Positions 11,101-19,999 of a stretch of DNA of 64,000 nucleotides are shown here, piece after piece. The stretch spans positions 28,009,875-28,073,874 of the forward strand of contig OZ024895.1 of the NCBI GenBank assembly GCA_964017195.1, written 5' to 3'. Numbering within the stretch: the stretch's first letter is position 1; every line of letters starts with the position of its first letter. A program made the translations under genes and the position numbers. The notes under the pieces were generated by a model that saw only the letters and a list, made by a program, of their open reading frames with translations, ran no database searches and had not been told where the DNA came from. The stretch is from Siderastrea radians (taxonomy: Eukaryota; Cnidaria; Anthozoa; Scleractinia; Rhizangiidae).

Positions 11101-13323
11101 CGAACCAAATCGTAGCGTTCAGTTTTGTTAGAATAGCAATTTTATTAAAAAAGTAGTGTTCAATAGAAGCAAAATCACGCAAAATTAACGAACAGTACAT
11201 CTACATGTTGATATACGTATTATTTTGCACCAAATTGCGTGTAAAATGCGAAAGTTTTAAGGCAATCGAGTAGGAAATGAAGATGTTATTAGAGTTTTTA
11301 GAGAGGCATAGTGCGTGTCATTTATTTCGATCGAGTCACCTAAGCGTGACACCTTACGGGGTGAATGGTCACTCCAAATTGTTCTTCCCTTTCATTATTG
11401 TTTCCACACCGGTTCACAAATTGGACCTGTGACACTACTGGATAGTCATCTAAGCGACACAGAGACCTAAATATTTGCAATTACAAAGTTAAGACATTGG
11501 TTCAGCCGGAAGGAACCCTGTTCATCTGATTTGCATACTGGCTGGCCAAAAATTAACGGCGCTTATCAGGTGACCTTACTTGCCTTGATGGGCGGGATGT
11601 TTTGAAAGTATTACATTTGGTGTCCAAAAGTAGTATTACAGAAAAGTCAGAAAACAGCCTTTCATTAGGATACATGAACATTAGTAGTTAAGATCACTTA
11701 CTTTGAATAACCTTGACGGCAAATCCATACTTTCGCGCCTCGGGATCACCCACTGCAAAAGCATGGCACTCGTATCTTCCAAGCTGCCCAAGTTGGCTGT
11801 CATCAGCCATTGTTACATTTATAATGTGCAAAGTGACAAAAAGCTTGGTTTTATTACCTATAAAAAATGTCCAGTGGCGTTAGATGATACGAAACCAGCT
11901 GGCAAATGTATAATTGTTCGACATTTTTTTTTATGACAACCAGGAGTAATAGCCAAGATCAGACTGCAAGGAAGAGGCGTTCGAGGGCACAAAAAAGATT
12001 AATGAAGAGGGAGCAAATGATTGCATTTATATAAGTCAATAATCTTTGCTTGCGAACATTTATTGTTGAAATCTTGAGGTAACCAAAAGTATATATTTCC
12101 AGCAATCAAGTATGCTGTTTTATTTTGGTTTGTTTGTTAGTTTGTTTTTGCTTTGTTTTACTTTCAGCTAGACACAAAATTACCTTGTTTTTCTGTTCGG
12201 TTGGTGAGATACAAGTTTCCTGTCGTGTTAAGTTCCCTATAATCCCCAAAATGGTTTTTCCTCATGAATTTTATTTTCTCAGGAACCTTTAATCCAGATA
12301 AATCAAATGCTACACAGGTAACGTCCGCTGAAGAGAATTCAATTGGATAAAGGTTTTCTGGAAATGGTTCGACAATGTTAAAGTTATCAGCAGCTGAAAG
12401 AGAAAAACAAATCATTTTCATAAAAAAAAACTTTGGAAATACAGCATCGATAGCCTTACGCAACTAATAGGAATGAATAATAGATTAGAAAGTGTGTATC
12501 AGACAGGAGCTGCTTTTTCAAAGTGGAAACGGAGAGTTTTTGCTTTTAGCTTTTATGAAATGCTTGGGTCTTGGTAACGAGACCGGGTTTACACATGGTT
12601 TCATGCAAAGCAATATTTAGCCTTCCTGGCGGTCTTTCACGTCGCTTTCTGCCTCAGGTACATCTTTCTCCTAGATGGCAACATTTCTCACCGCGATCTA
12701 ATACTACCAGTTTCTAGCTCCCAAAAGTCATGTGAAGCCTCTATAGACCTACATCATCGTCCGAAATCGCTCTCAAAATCGTTTTGATGGAAGCAAAAGA
12801 GTAGCAAAGTCTCCGTCCATGCATCAAATCGATGTGCATCCTACGTCCGCCGCTTGTGTTGCTAAGTGACTTAAAATGGACAAGTTCGAACATTTTTTCA
12901 TAAAAACTAAAAGAAAACTCAAATCCTATCAACATGAGGACAGCCCGTGCCTGCATAATCTAGGTGTCCAAGAAAAGAAACAGGAAAACCAGCTCGGTTC
13001 TTTTGGCCTCAGTGACACAGATCACCCAACACATGGCACAGTACAATCATGACAAATTTAAGCTTGCGTTGTCTTTCGTGGAATGCTTCAAGCCTACGCG
13101 AGAAGACTGTGGGTGGCTAATCAAAATAACGCATATTCAGAATCAACAACTCCTCGCTGTTTAGGAAACGAAGCACGAAGGCAATCATGTGTCCCATCAT
13201 AGATAATCACATTGCACTTAGAAGCAACGTCAAGTATCATAAAACAAATATACGTGTAAGTTTTCGTTTACCTTGACAAAAGTGCCAGATCCTAAGAAGA
13301 AACAGCAACAAAAACACAGCCAT
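835..13323 (-). CDS. Ig-superfamily surface/secreted protein, 5' part of gene (4 exons seen)
   Basis: Four minus-strand exons join in phase: 13272-13323 (signal peptide), 12184-12393 and 11702-11857 (first Ig domain, split by one intron), and 835-1128 (second Ig domain). Every junction is phase 1, the usual arrangement for shufflable extracellular domains. The product would enter the secretory pathway. Each Ig domain keeps the cysteine pair: DVTC with GRYEC in the first, TTIQC with GGNYTC in the second, plus several N-glycosylation sequons. No membrane helix, anchor or stop follows in the 834 bases left, so the gene probably continues beyond position 1. The intron between 11702 and 1128 is about 10.6 kb and packed with transposons, and more Ig exons could be hidden in it. 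Ligand and function cannot be read from the sequence. The fold assignment rests on the cysteine/tyrosine pattern, not on a database match. Confidence 0.75.
1129..2048. other. Intron of the Ig gene, no exon recognised
   Basis: AT-rich sequence without a supportable ORF. Around 1290-1335 a stretch with the palindromic core cagctgatgacgtca also occurs near 44085-44115, so it belongs to a dispersed repeat family. Confidence 0.4.
2183..2281 (+). CDS. Possible short first exon (uncertain)
   Basis: aagATGGCCACC is a strong initiation context and opens a 32-codon frame beginning MATKVVGGLSFFRQ, rich in Arg/Lys/Ser and without acidic residues early on, like a mitochondrial presequence. It ends at a TAA with no donor evident before it. 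It may be a captured or relic 5' exon inside a transposon. No family is recognised. Confidence 0.15.
4129..4389 (-). CDS. Conserved ORF in foldback arm, copy 1 (unknown product)
   Basis: The minus-strand ORF opens with MSKMSQCRKMMNVLEERL and runs through KWPLDLSSIANE to a position where tgag/gtaaga is a good splice donor, so it may be a first exon of about 65 codons. The reading frame is kept in all three copies in this window (here, 4549-4809 and the inverted right-arm copy at 7506-7817), with a few substitutions between arms. It has a cysteine pair early on and no recognised domain. It could be a captured host exon or a terminal exon of an autonomous relative. Confidence 0.3.
   Translation of the reverse strand: MSKMSQCRKMMNVLEERLSLSCSTVYNTLTQLAVFIGWHQQDQNTSNGKRITRKWPLDLSSIANEVRAFRSVFLFDVFDLIWVETH
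4549..4809 (-). CDS. Conserved ORF in foldback arm, copy 2 (unknown product)
   Basis: This is the tandem copy of the ORF at 4129-4389 and differs by one residue near the start (KMLN instead of KMMN). It has the same candidate donor after SSIANE. No function is recognised. Confidence 0.3.
   Translation of the reverse strand: MSKMSQCRKMLNVLEERLSLSCSTVYNTLTQLAVFIGWHQQDQNTSNGKRITRKWPLDLSSIANEVRAFRSVFLFDVFDLIWVETH
6090..6870. mobile_element. hAT-like non-autonomous element, degraded copy inside the foldback element
   Basis: It is co-linear with the element at 59284-60020: shared stretches include aaggctgaaataa, attggcctagtcaaagcc, tgttcacaatgccacagt, atttgccaaaaagctg and gcagcaaatacacagcagtc. 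The right end keeps tctacgggcctg. The left terminus is decayed. It contains no coding capacity that I can see. Confidence 0.75.
7506..7817 (+). CDS. Conserved ORF in foldback right arm, copy 3 (unknown product)
   Basis: This is the inverted-arm copy of the ORF at 4129-4389: MSKMSQCRKMSNVLEERLLL through SSIANE, then a gtaaga donor candidate. Relative to the left-arm copies it carries several substitutions (Ser to Leu, Ala to Val, Ile to Val) and no stop. The frame reads on past the donor to 7817, but that tail is probably intronic because it runs into the terminal inverted repeat. Confidence 0.3.
   Translation: MSKMSQCRKMSNVLEERLLLSCSTVYNTLTQLVVFIGWHQQDQNTSNGKRVTRKWPLDLSSIANEVRAFRTVFLFDVFDLEHCCFCTRTPQIDVTIYCFNWRF
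7995..10622. other. Ig-gene intron with small repeats, no exon recognised
   Basis: It contains the (CAA)n tract, a short direct repeat (tttataacaaagagtgaaaaa near 9107 and again near 9220) and an inverted pair built on ccacccggtcc / ggaccgggtgg (about 9570-9657). Frequent short ORFs show no domain content. Confidence 0.5.
8124..8162 (+). repeat. (CAA)n microsatellite
   Basis: About twelve consecutive CAA units. On the minus strand it creates a poly-leucine stretch in a spurious ORF. Confidence 0.95.
10623..11343. mobile_element. 0.72 kb MITE with ~28-bp inverted ends
   Basis: The left end TTAAGGTGACTCGATTGAAA, continuing TAAATGAC, matches the inverted right end at about 11316-11343 with one substitution and one missing T. 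TTAA is intact on the left and reduced to TAA on the right. It sits directly against the right end of the proposed composite element, sharing its TTAA. No transposase ORF. Confidence 0.75.
11702..11857 (-). CDS. Ig domain 1, C-terminal half (exon)
   Basis: The exon is 156 nt, phase 1 at both ends, with acceptor attttttatag and donor caaa/gtaagt (strong consensus). Joined to the preceding exon it reads NKTKLFVTLHIINVTMADD, then QLGRYECHAFAVGDPEARKYGFAVKVIQ. The GxYxC motif is the diagnostic F strand of Ig domains, and LHIINVTMADD fits strand E and the E-F turn. An apparent plus-strand ORF at 11703-11936 is only its antisense shadow. Confidence 0.75.
12184..12393 (-). CDS. Ig domain 1, N-terminal half (exon)
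   Basis: The exon is 210 nt, phase 1 at both ends, with acceptor ctctttcag and donor caag/gtaatt. It encodes 70 residues beginning ADNFNIVEPFPENL. DVTCVAFDLSG supplies the B-strand cysteine, and KIKFMRKN sits where the C strand normally is. The conserved C-strand tryptophan is replaced by Phe, as happens in some divergent Ig domains. The exon stops before the F strand, and the partner exon at 11702-11857 completes the fold. Confidence 0.75.
12394..13271. other. Intron 1 of the Ig gene, nothing recognised
   Basis: The sequence between the signal exon and the first Ig exon has no exon-like or repeat structure that I can support. Confidence 0.4.
13272..13323 (-). CDS. Signal-peptide exon of the Ig gene
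   Basis: This 52-nt exon encodes a start Met, a leucine/phenylalanine-rich core (VFLLLFLLR) and ends HFCQ plus one base (phase 1), followed by donor gtaaac. On the minus strand the ATG is preceded by a pyrimidine/T-rich tract and ttttag, which reads as a splice acceptor, so a 5' UTR exon probably lies upstream. The next exon starts with ct, completing an Ala codon and giving CQ-A-ADNFN, a plausible cleavage region. It is homologous to the first coding exon of the polycystin gene at 31041-31092. Confidence 0.75.
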
Positions 13324-13975
13324 CTCTAAAATGATCAAAATATCCAGGCTGTTAGCATAATCATTTTTTCTAAATTTATTTGATAAATCCGTAGCCGTCT
13401 AGGTCAAGGAGCCGAAAACATGGGCGGGTGAGCTCCGTTAGCCGGGCTGGGTCGGTCTGACGAGATGACTGTTCAGCCCGGTATTACATGACTGAAACGA
13501 TGAAACGAGCCCTCCCACCTGCGGCTAAATTTAGAAGCTGTAGTGTGACAAGATGGCTACATCAAAGAGAATGAATCGAGTGATTTTACTTTCGTTAATC
13601 CATTATTTTGGTGTATTATTTTCCGTTCTATGTAGCTTCATGGTCCGATAAACCTTTATGTGTTTAATAGAAAGAGACCTTCTGGTGAAGCCATTTTGCT
13701 CTAAAGCAAAATTTAGTGACGAGAAAGTGTTGGCCCGGGCTGAAAAAAGTATCATTTCTTGGCGCAACCCTCCATAATTGACATTCACGAGTGATTCTCT
13801 CTTACTAAAACCCTAAGATCAATATTGTTTTCCCTTCCCTAGTGAGTAGCAAAAAAAAAAAAAAATTGGTTGATGTTTTCATTAAATTACAGCAACATTT
13901 CGTTTTAGTTATGTAAAAGAAATTCAAACAAAGAACTGGTTAGCTAAGCTTAACAATAACAGTGTAGCTGTGATT
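13324..13975. promoter_or_regulatory. Region upstream of the Ig gene's first coding exon
   Basis: Presumed 5' UTR intron and promoter area for the minus-strand Ig gene. The acceptor-like ttttag just before the ATG implies a further upstream non-coding exon. It includes a locally GC-rich stretch (13430-13520). No TATA box or start site can be assigned. Confidence 0.25.
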
Positions 13976-14239
13976 AGCAAATAACGTTTCATTGGCTCTT
14001 CTTTCACAAAAAAAGTTAACTCGAAACAAGTAAAAACAAATGTCTCAACAGAGACATTAAGCTTAAAATGAGTATTAGAAATATTGTTAACAGCACGATC
14101 TCTGCAACTTTTGTATAAGTTAGGCGTGAAACTTGTTTTAGTTGTGTTCCCTGGTTAGTAAATTGAGCAACCATGCTACCACTATGTATACAACAACGGC
14201 ACATTAACACATACCGCAGCTACTGTAATATAGTTGAAC

Positions 14240-14410
14240 TCCTTTCTTCTAGAAATAGTCTATGTAGTGAGAAATACCCAATTGACTGAAGTGGACTTAG
14301 ACTTCCCCGCGTTGATGACTCAACATGCAACTTTCTGTGACATGTGACAGTTATCTGTTTGGCAGACAGGTACCATTATTGAGAATACTGTCGCACGTGA
14401 CTCAGTGAAA
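14240..14410 (-). pseudogene. Exon-like segment, broken copy in unit A
   Basis: This is the counterpart of 19354-19563. Aligned in the same frame it starts with the same GFT-(E/Q)-SR pattern but meets a TGA and a TAG and has scrambled codons in the middle. If the unit B copy is coding, this one is dead. Confidence 0.35.
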
Positions 14411-17039
14411 CCACAGCGTTGAAATTTACGCAAGCAAATGTCCTCCATCGTAAGATTGTCAAAACATTGCTATTTTTCATAAATTTGCAATAGTAATTTC
14501 TTTGAAAACTGGTTCTGATATTTCACTGGATAACTAAGAAACACCAATGTCGGGTAAGCAGTAATACAAATCGATAGAACAAACTTAATTTAATGCTGGT
14601 GGCACTCACAAATAGCCAGCAGGTGTAAATTGCGCACAAGCAAATTTTCGTTAACAAATTTTCTATGACAAATCATTTGACCGCGTGCGTGGATGAACAA
14701 TTTTTCTTTGACAAATGTCCTTATCTGTGTGCTGGCAATGACGTTTGGACAGCGGAACAGCACGCACACTAGGAGGGAAAGCCATAAAAATGCAAAAAGT
14801 AATTGATAAACTGATAAGGCTCGCTTTTCAAGTAAAAGCAAGTTAAATTATAGCATTGGGCTCGGTAGCAGCAGTTTTATTGCGACATGCAGCTGAAAAT
14901 GCGTGCATGAGTTCGGATGGACCATGGAGAATTGGGGCTCGTCGTGTCAAGATAGGGAAGGGTAAAATGTAGACTGGGGAATGAGTGCAAACCATTGTTT
15001 TCTCGTTCTTGAAACAGTGGGACTATTCTTGTCACCCGCTCATTTGCATAGTCAAAACAATAGTCCGCAGTCTGCATTTTACACAGACCGGTGTCAAGAT
15101 GCTGCGAAAAGCACAGAAATAGCTTGAAATGGCTAGATCCTTTGGTTAGTCCCGATAAAAGCCTTAAGCAACGCGTGCGCGAAAAATGTGGGAAATAATT
15201 TTCCACAAATCTTTGACAAATTTTCTTTGACGATCCACCTACACGAGGCAAATTTCATATTTGACAAATTTCGTTTGTCAAAGATAAACATTTGTCATAT
15301 GAAAATTAAGGAAATTTCTCATCTACACGAGCAAATGACACTCGTCATAGAAAATTTGTCAAAATATAATTTGCTCACTTGCGCGGGGCTTTGGCGTTTA
15401 ATATTGTTGTTGTCCTTTTTTTTTCCTTCTGTCATTCATGACTACACTGCACGTTTCGCGGGCAAAGCTAAATATTTAATTAGTTTTCTACTCCTTTTTT
15501 GACTTATTGCCAATTCGTGTTTACTTATTTACCACAAGCTTACGCATGCTAATATAACAAGCAACTAAACGGTCGAATCCCCTTAAATTTTTCATGTGAG
15601 TTACTCTCTTCTTGAGGTGATTCCATCGAAATAGAAGGAATATTTAAAATTCCCTAAAACTCGGTCCAATTGGTACTTTAACTTTTTGAAAATTTCGAAA
15701 ATGCAGTAATAAATAGGGTCCACCGTGATCGTTTTTGCGTAACATGGACAACCTTAAATAGGGACTATATGACCCGCAAGGTTTTCCTTAGGAACCGTAG
15801 TAATCAGAAATGAGAACTATAATTTCTTTAAAACGTCCGGATTGCTTACATTGAAATATCGGAGCAGTTCAACAAAATAGACATTTATCTTATATAGTAT
15901 ACAATTTTAGTTGAACAGGAATTAAGATTATGAAATCAATTAAAGATTTTGTTGGGTGCGCACGTACCTTGCTGTACCTAAAGACGTGCTCTTTTCCGCA
16001 TTTAATTTAAATTATCCCAAAGCAGAATTTTTAACGTTTCTTAAAATTGCGATACATGACACTCAACCGAAAGCCATTTAAATTTATGCATTAAAAATGG
16101 GGGTTAAGGTTCTCATTTAGGAGAAAACGGCCATTTATTTCTCCAAACAACTCAATTTCAAAGAAAACCTGCTACCATGTTCTGAACGTGTGCGTGTTTG
16201 TGCACGCGCCAATAACGCCAAAAATTATGCGCAGAAAGGATGCGCAATGCAATTGAATAGAATTACCTTAAGCCACGAACGACTATCAAATTATCGCCAA
16301 ATTTATACATGATCAAACAAGCCAGTGGTTTACAAAATTAATGGTAAACACACAGTTCTTTATTTTTTACTTGGGTGATCTACGTATTTTTCCAGCGAGA
16401 CTATTCTGATATCCACCAGTAACAGAATGAAATACTTAAAGAAATTTTGAATGGTATAATTTCCAACTTTTTCATTCTTCGAAGCCTCAAAAGGCATTAA
16501 CTCAAAACGTTCCCTGTGTGCATGATCTGAAGGTTAAAATTTTATTCCTGTTAGTAATAGGTATGTACGCGTTTTTAGTGATATTGGTTTCCTGAAGAAA
16601 AAATTCTTAAACCATTTTAACTCAATGGCGGACAATTTGCACATCACAATTATGCAATAAAAAAAAGATCGGTCACCACCGTGTTCGTTAAGGAAGGAAT
16701 AACCAGTTATTTATTTTTAGAACTTGGCCTGAAGGGGCAAAATGCGTGATTTCTCGTGCATGCACTTTTACTAAAATCCTTTCAGACAAACTTGGGAAAA
16801 TTTCCGTATCCTTGTAGCCTCCTCGTTAAACCCATTTTTCAGCAAAATTACTATCGTAAGACGAGCTTTACGAAACAAACGATGAAAACAGCCTTTGCTG
16901 AAAACAAGGTTTTTTAAAGAGACATGTACATGCTGCAAAATGTTATATACAGTATATATGTGTTGTCAATCTAGAGTGGGTTGCGTCTGCAGATATGTTG
17001 CTCTACATGGCATTAATATTTACGAGAGGCCTACACATG

Positions 17040-17444
17040 TTAAGGACGGTGCCTCCTAATACAGATGTATTTTTGCAAAGGTGACGACTATTGGGAAAAA
17101 GTAGATCTTAACAAGGCTTATTGGAATCCAAAAAGAAAAATATGGGTAACCAGGCATTTTTCAGAGATAATTAAGCAACCATAACTGTAAAAAAGCGTTA
17201 AAATACAAAGAATGTATGGCAATTTCTTTCTACTAAGATTTAAGCTCAATTATCTCTGAAAAATGCGTTGTTACCCCCACTTTTCTTTTTGGATTCTGAT
17301 AGCCCTTGCTAAGATCTGCTTTTCCACATAGTCATAAACCGCGCAAAAATATTGTTGTATGAGGGGGCGAAGTCCTTAAGAAACCTGAATATCCCAAGAT
17401 GCGCAGAACGTATGCGCATTAACAAAAGGAGGCGCCGTCCTTAA
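17040..17444. mobile_element. 405-bp TTAA-flanked MITE
   Basis: The ends TTAAGGACGGTGCCTCCT and, inverted, AGGAGGCGCCGTCCTTAA differ at one position. Longer internal inverted segments (ttaacaaggcttattgga / tccaaaaagaaaaat / gcatttttcagagataatt) give an almost fully palindromic element. TTAA at both ends fits piggyBac-type target duplication. It is present in unit A only, so it inserted after the segmental duplication. Confidence 0.85.
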
Positions 17445-18022
17445 GTTGTTTGCAAATTGATTTGCTTATAATAAGAGAGACAAGTTACAGCTTGGTTCAG
17501 CTGAATGATTGAGCCTCACTTCTTAGATAACAAAAATGTGATGGTGAATTTTAAGCCTTTCTCTCAAAACAAGAATTGCCGATTTAAGTTTCGGTATCTC
17601 TGCATTCCACTGAGCAGCACTCTGGCCTTAAGCTTTTAAACCCAATAGGCCTAAAGTCTCAGGTATAAGGTTAACGTGTTTGCTCATCAGTGAGTGCATC
17701 TCATCAGTAGTAAAGAACACACGTACAATAATTACGGAAACGATAGTATTAATGTTACTTTTTTTCCGTAACAATCGGCACATGGTTTTAGCTACAAGCA
17801 ATAATAAAATTGTTGAGACACTCTACCGCAAAATTGGATTTCCTTGTAAAAACGCGCTATTAAAAACAAATGGAGAACTTAAATACATTTCTGTCCTCAC
17901 ACCCCCCCCCCTACCCCTTTCGATGTTGTTGCTTGTTAGTTTGAATGTCATTACTAAATCCATAACAATATTGATTGAGGGAGGGTTGATAAGGGGGCAT
18001 GTGTACTGACTATACGAATGTT

Positions 18023-18653
18023 CTCAAGAAAATTAAGGCATGGCTGCTCTTTTATTTTACCAAAACGTTAGGGGGTGGTCCATCTTTTGAGGATTAAGAC
18101 TGATAAGTTTGCTAATGTTAACATAAAAAATGACAAGACGTATGCAAATAAGGTCAATTGACTTTTTACGGCCACATAATCGAATAAAATCTATGAAGAA
18201 AGATGGCACCACTTTATGCGAACAGTCATTCAACTTTGCCGCTACTAAATAAGCCATCACGTCAGCGACTAAATATTTGTGCCTGGACTTTGTGAAATAT
18301 TTCATTACTTTTGTAAATAAACACTGTTTTGTACTAGTTCCCAGCCCCCTAGTAAAATTGTTTTCTTATTTCAGGATTTTATGTTAAATTTTCTTGAAAG
18401 GCCCGGACACAGAATTGATGTTACTAGTAGCCTTAACATTATTTAGATGATTGCAGCCCCAAGAAAATTATGAAAAGTGGTGCCATTTTGCCAAAGGTTT
18501 TTGAGCTAAAAATAGCCTTTTAAAATTGGTCACGTGACCATATATGATCCCCAAAAACATTTAAGGTTCTTTATGTCAAATTCATCAAAAGTTAGACCAC
18601 CCCCTTACTTTTTGGTGAAATAACTGGAGGACCCATGCCTTAATTGTCTTGAG
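18023..18653. mobile_element. 631-bp MITE with ~80-bp imperfect inverted ends
   Basis: CTCAAGAAAATTAAGGCATG at 18023 matches the inverted cttgag end at 18653. The pairing continues through ttattttaccaaaa and gttagggggtggtc on the left and their complements on the right. No ORF of note. It is absent from unit B. Confidence 0.85.
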
Positions 18654-19353
18654 TAGAAATGAACGCGAATACAGAAAGCATCTCAGATCGTTTTGCAATT
18701 GCTTGTAGCTTACTTCTTTATAGCAAAGAAAAGTTTGCTTCCAGTTCTTGGCAGGTATAAATACGAAAAAACGTTTGCCAGTAATGAATATGGTCGCCGC
18801 ATATTGCATTAAAAATGACCCTGTTGAGTTTACTGATGATTGGATCGTATGATATACATTGCAAATTTGTTCTTATCCAGTAAGCCTCGTAATGCGTTGA
18901 AAATGTTGTCGGTAAAAAAAGGTATAAAACCGTAAAACAATGTGACACTGTGGAATCCTCGAATGACCATGGTGTCAAGCTTGTTTTCTTTCCAAGAACA
19001 TTTTCTAGGCATAATTTACGAGGCCCGCTCTTTCTTATCATGAACTGTCTATCTGAGAACACAAAGAAGTTTTCTCCTTTTCTCTTAGGGTGTCATAAAA
19101 ATCTTTTCACTGCAATTGGTTCATCTCTCACAAAAACAAAAACAAACGTCTGAGCAGAAGGTCATTAGGCACCAAACGACTATAAATCATGCTATCTCTT
19201 GTTAATAGCACGGACACTGAAACTGTTGAAGACGTTAGGCTTGATTTGACAAATTAGTTTTAGGTGTGCATTCTAGTTAGTAAGGTGAGCAATGATGCCC
19301 CGTTTACGTAATAACAAGAGCAAATTAATATACACTGTAGGTAGCGCAATATC

Positions 19354-19563
19354 TCATATCTCCCTTCTGCTAAAAATCATGTTTGTAGCAAGGAATACCC
19401 ATATGACTGAGTAACTTAAACTTGCCCCTGTTGATGATTGAACATGCAATTTTCCGTGACATGTGACAGTAACTGGTTTGGGTGGTGTAGCAGCTGTCGT
19501 AAGGTCTGGTGGCTGTATTGAGGGTGCTGCATAACGTGACTGGGTAAAACCACATGATAACAA
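19354..19563 (-). CDS. Candidate terminal exon with Ser/Thr/Pro stalk and hydrophobic tail
   Basis: On the minus strand an acceptor-like tggttttacccag (about 19536-19548) is followed by an open frame: a Pro/Thr-rich part (SIQPPDLTTAATPPKP), then a CHGK segment, SSTGASLSYS and a hydrophobic run VIWVFLATNMIF, with a stop after SRREI. A small-residue site followed by a C-terminal hydrophobic stretch resembles a GPI-anchor signal or short membrane tail. It could be the last exon of a duplicated Ig-type gene. A second frame is also open here, so coding status is uncertain. Confidence 0.3.
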   Translation of the reverse strand: MLSCGFTQSRYAAPSIQPPDLTTAATPPKPVTVTCHGKLHVQSSTGASLSYSVIWVFLATNMIFSRREI

Positions 19564-19811
19564 TTTGCTCCATAAAATCCTCTCCTTCCCTAATTGTGAC
19601 TTTGGGAGTTATTCAGCAAACATTGACTTCAAAACTGGTATTTAAGCTTCACTAATACCTTGCTTTAAGACCATCGAAACGTTGTAATTTCGCATTGCAT
19701 ATATTTGGAACAGTTAATATTTGTTTGAAAATTGGTTCTGATACTCTAGTATGTGACAAAGAAAAGGCAATGTGTCTGACGCGAGTTAATTTATTCGCCG
19801 CTCTGTCCTAA

Positions 19812-19990
19812 GGGTCCACAATTTGTTTGGCGGGATGCGAGATCTGGCTTATTTGGGCTGGATTTGGGATGCGAGTTAAAAACAGGAGCGAGAAGAGGGG
19901 ATTTATAGTAAGAGACGAATTGCAATCTGGTGTGAAGGGTAGGGGTGAGGAAACCGCGAGGGATTGAAGCAAGATCTGGGATAACAATTT
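19812..19990. repeat. Dispersed gcgggatgcg-rich repeat
   Basis: The segment with tttgtttggcgggatgcgag, gggatgcgagttaaaaacag and gagcgagaag resembles, inverted, 57405-57560 and a shorter copy at 54610-54690 (repeated cccgc). It is a small repeat family of unknown class. Confidence 0.55.
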
Positions 19991-19999
19991 GTAGTTGCC

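Larger units (their letters stand above)
13976..18985. repeat. Tandem segmental duplication, unit A (~5.0 kb)
   Basis: Four collinear patches match unit B. 13976-14560 matches 19117-19780, with runs such as catgtgacagt and ttggttctgata. About 16405-16480 matches 21040-21115 (tggaataatttccaactttt-like). About 17455-17690 matches 22810-23040 (tctgcatt...agcagtactct, gcgtgtttgct). 18888-18985 matches 24175-24265 (atgttgtcggtaaa, acactgt.gaat). Offsets are about 4.6-5.4 kb, varying because of later insertions such as 17040-17444 and 18023-18653. Identity is moderate, so the duplication is old. Confidence 0.7.

Noticed and set aside
17693..17720. Minus-strand ctgatgag pair as a ribozyme
   Set aside because: No GAAA element at the required distance.
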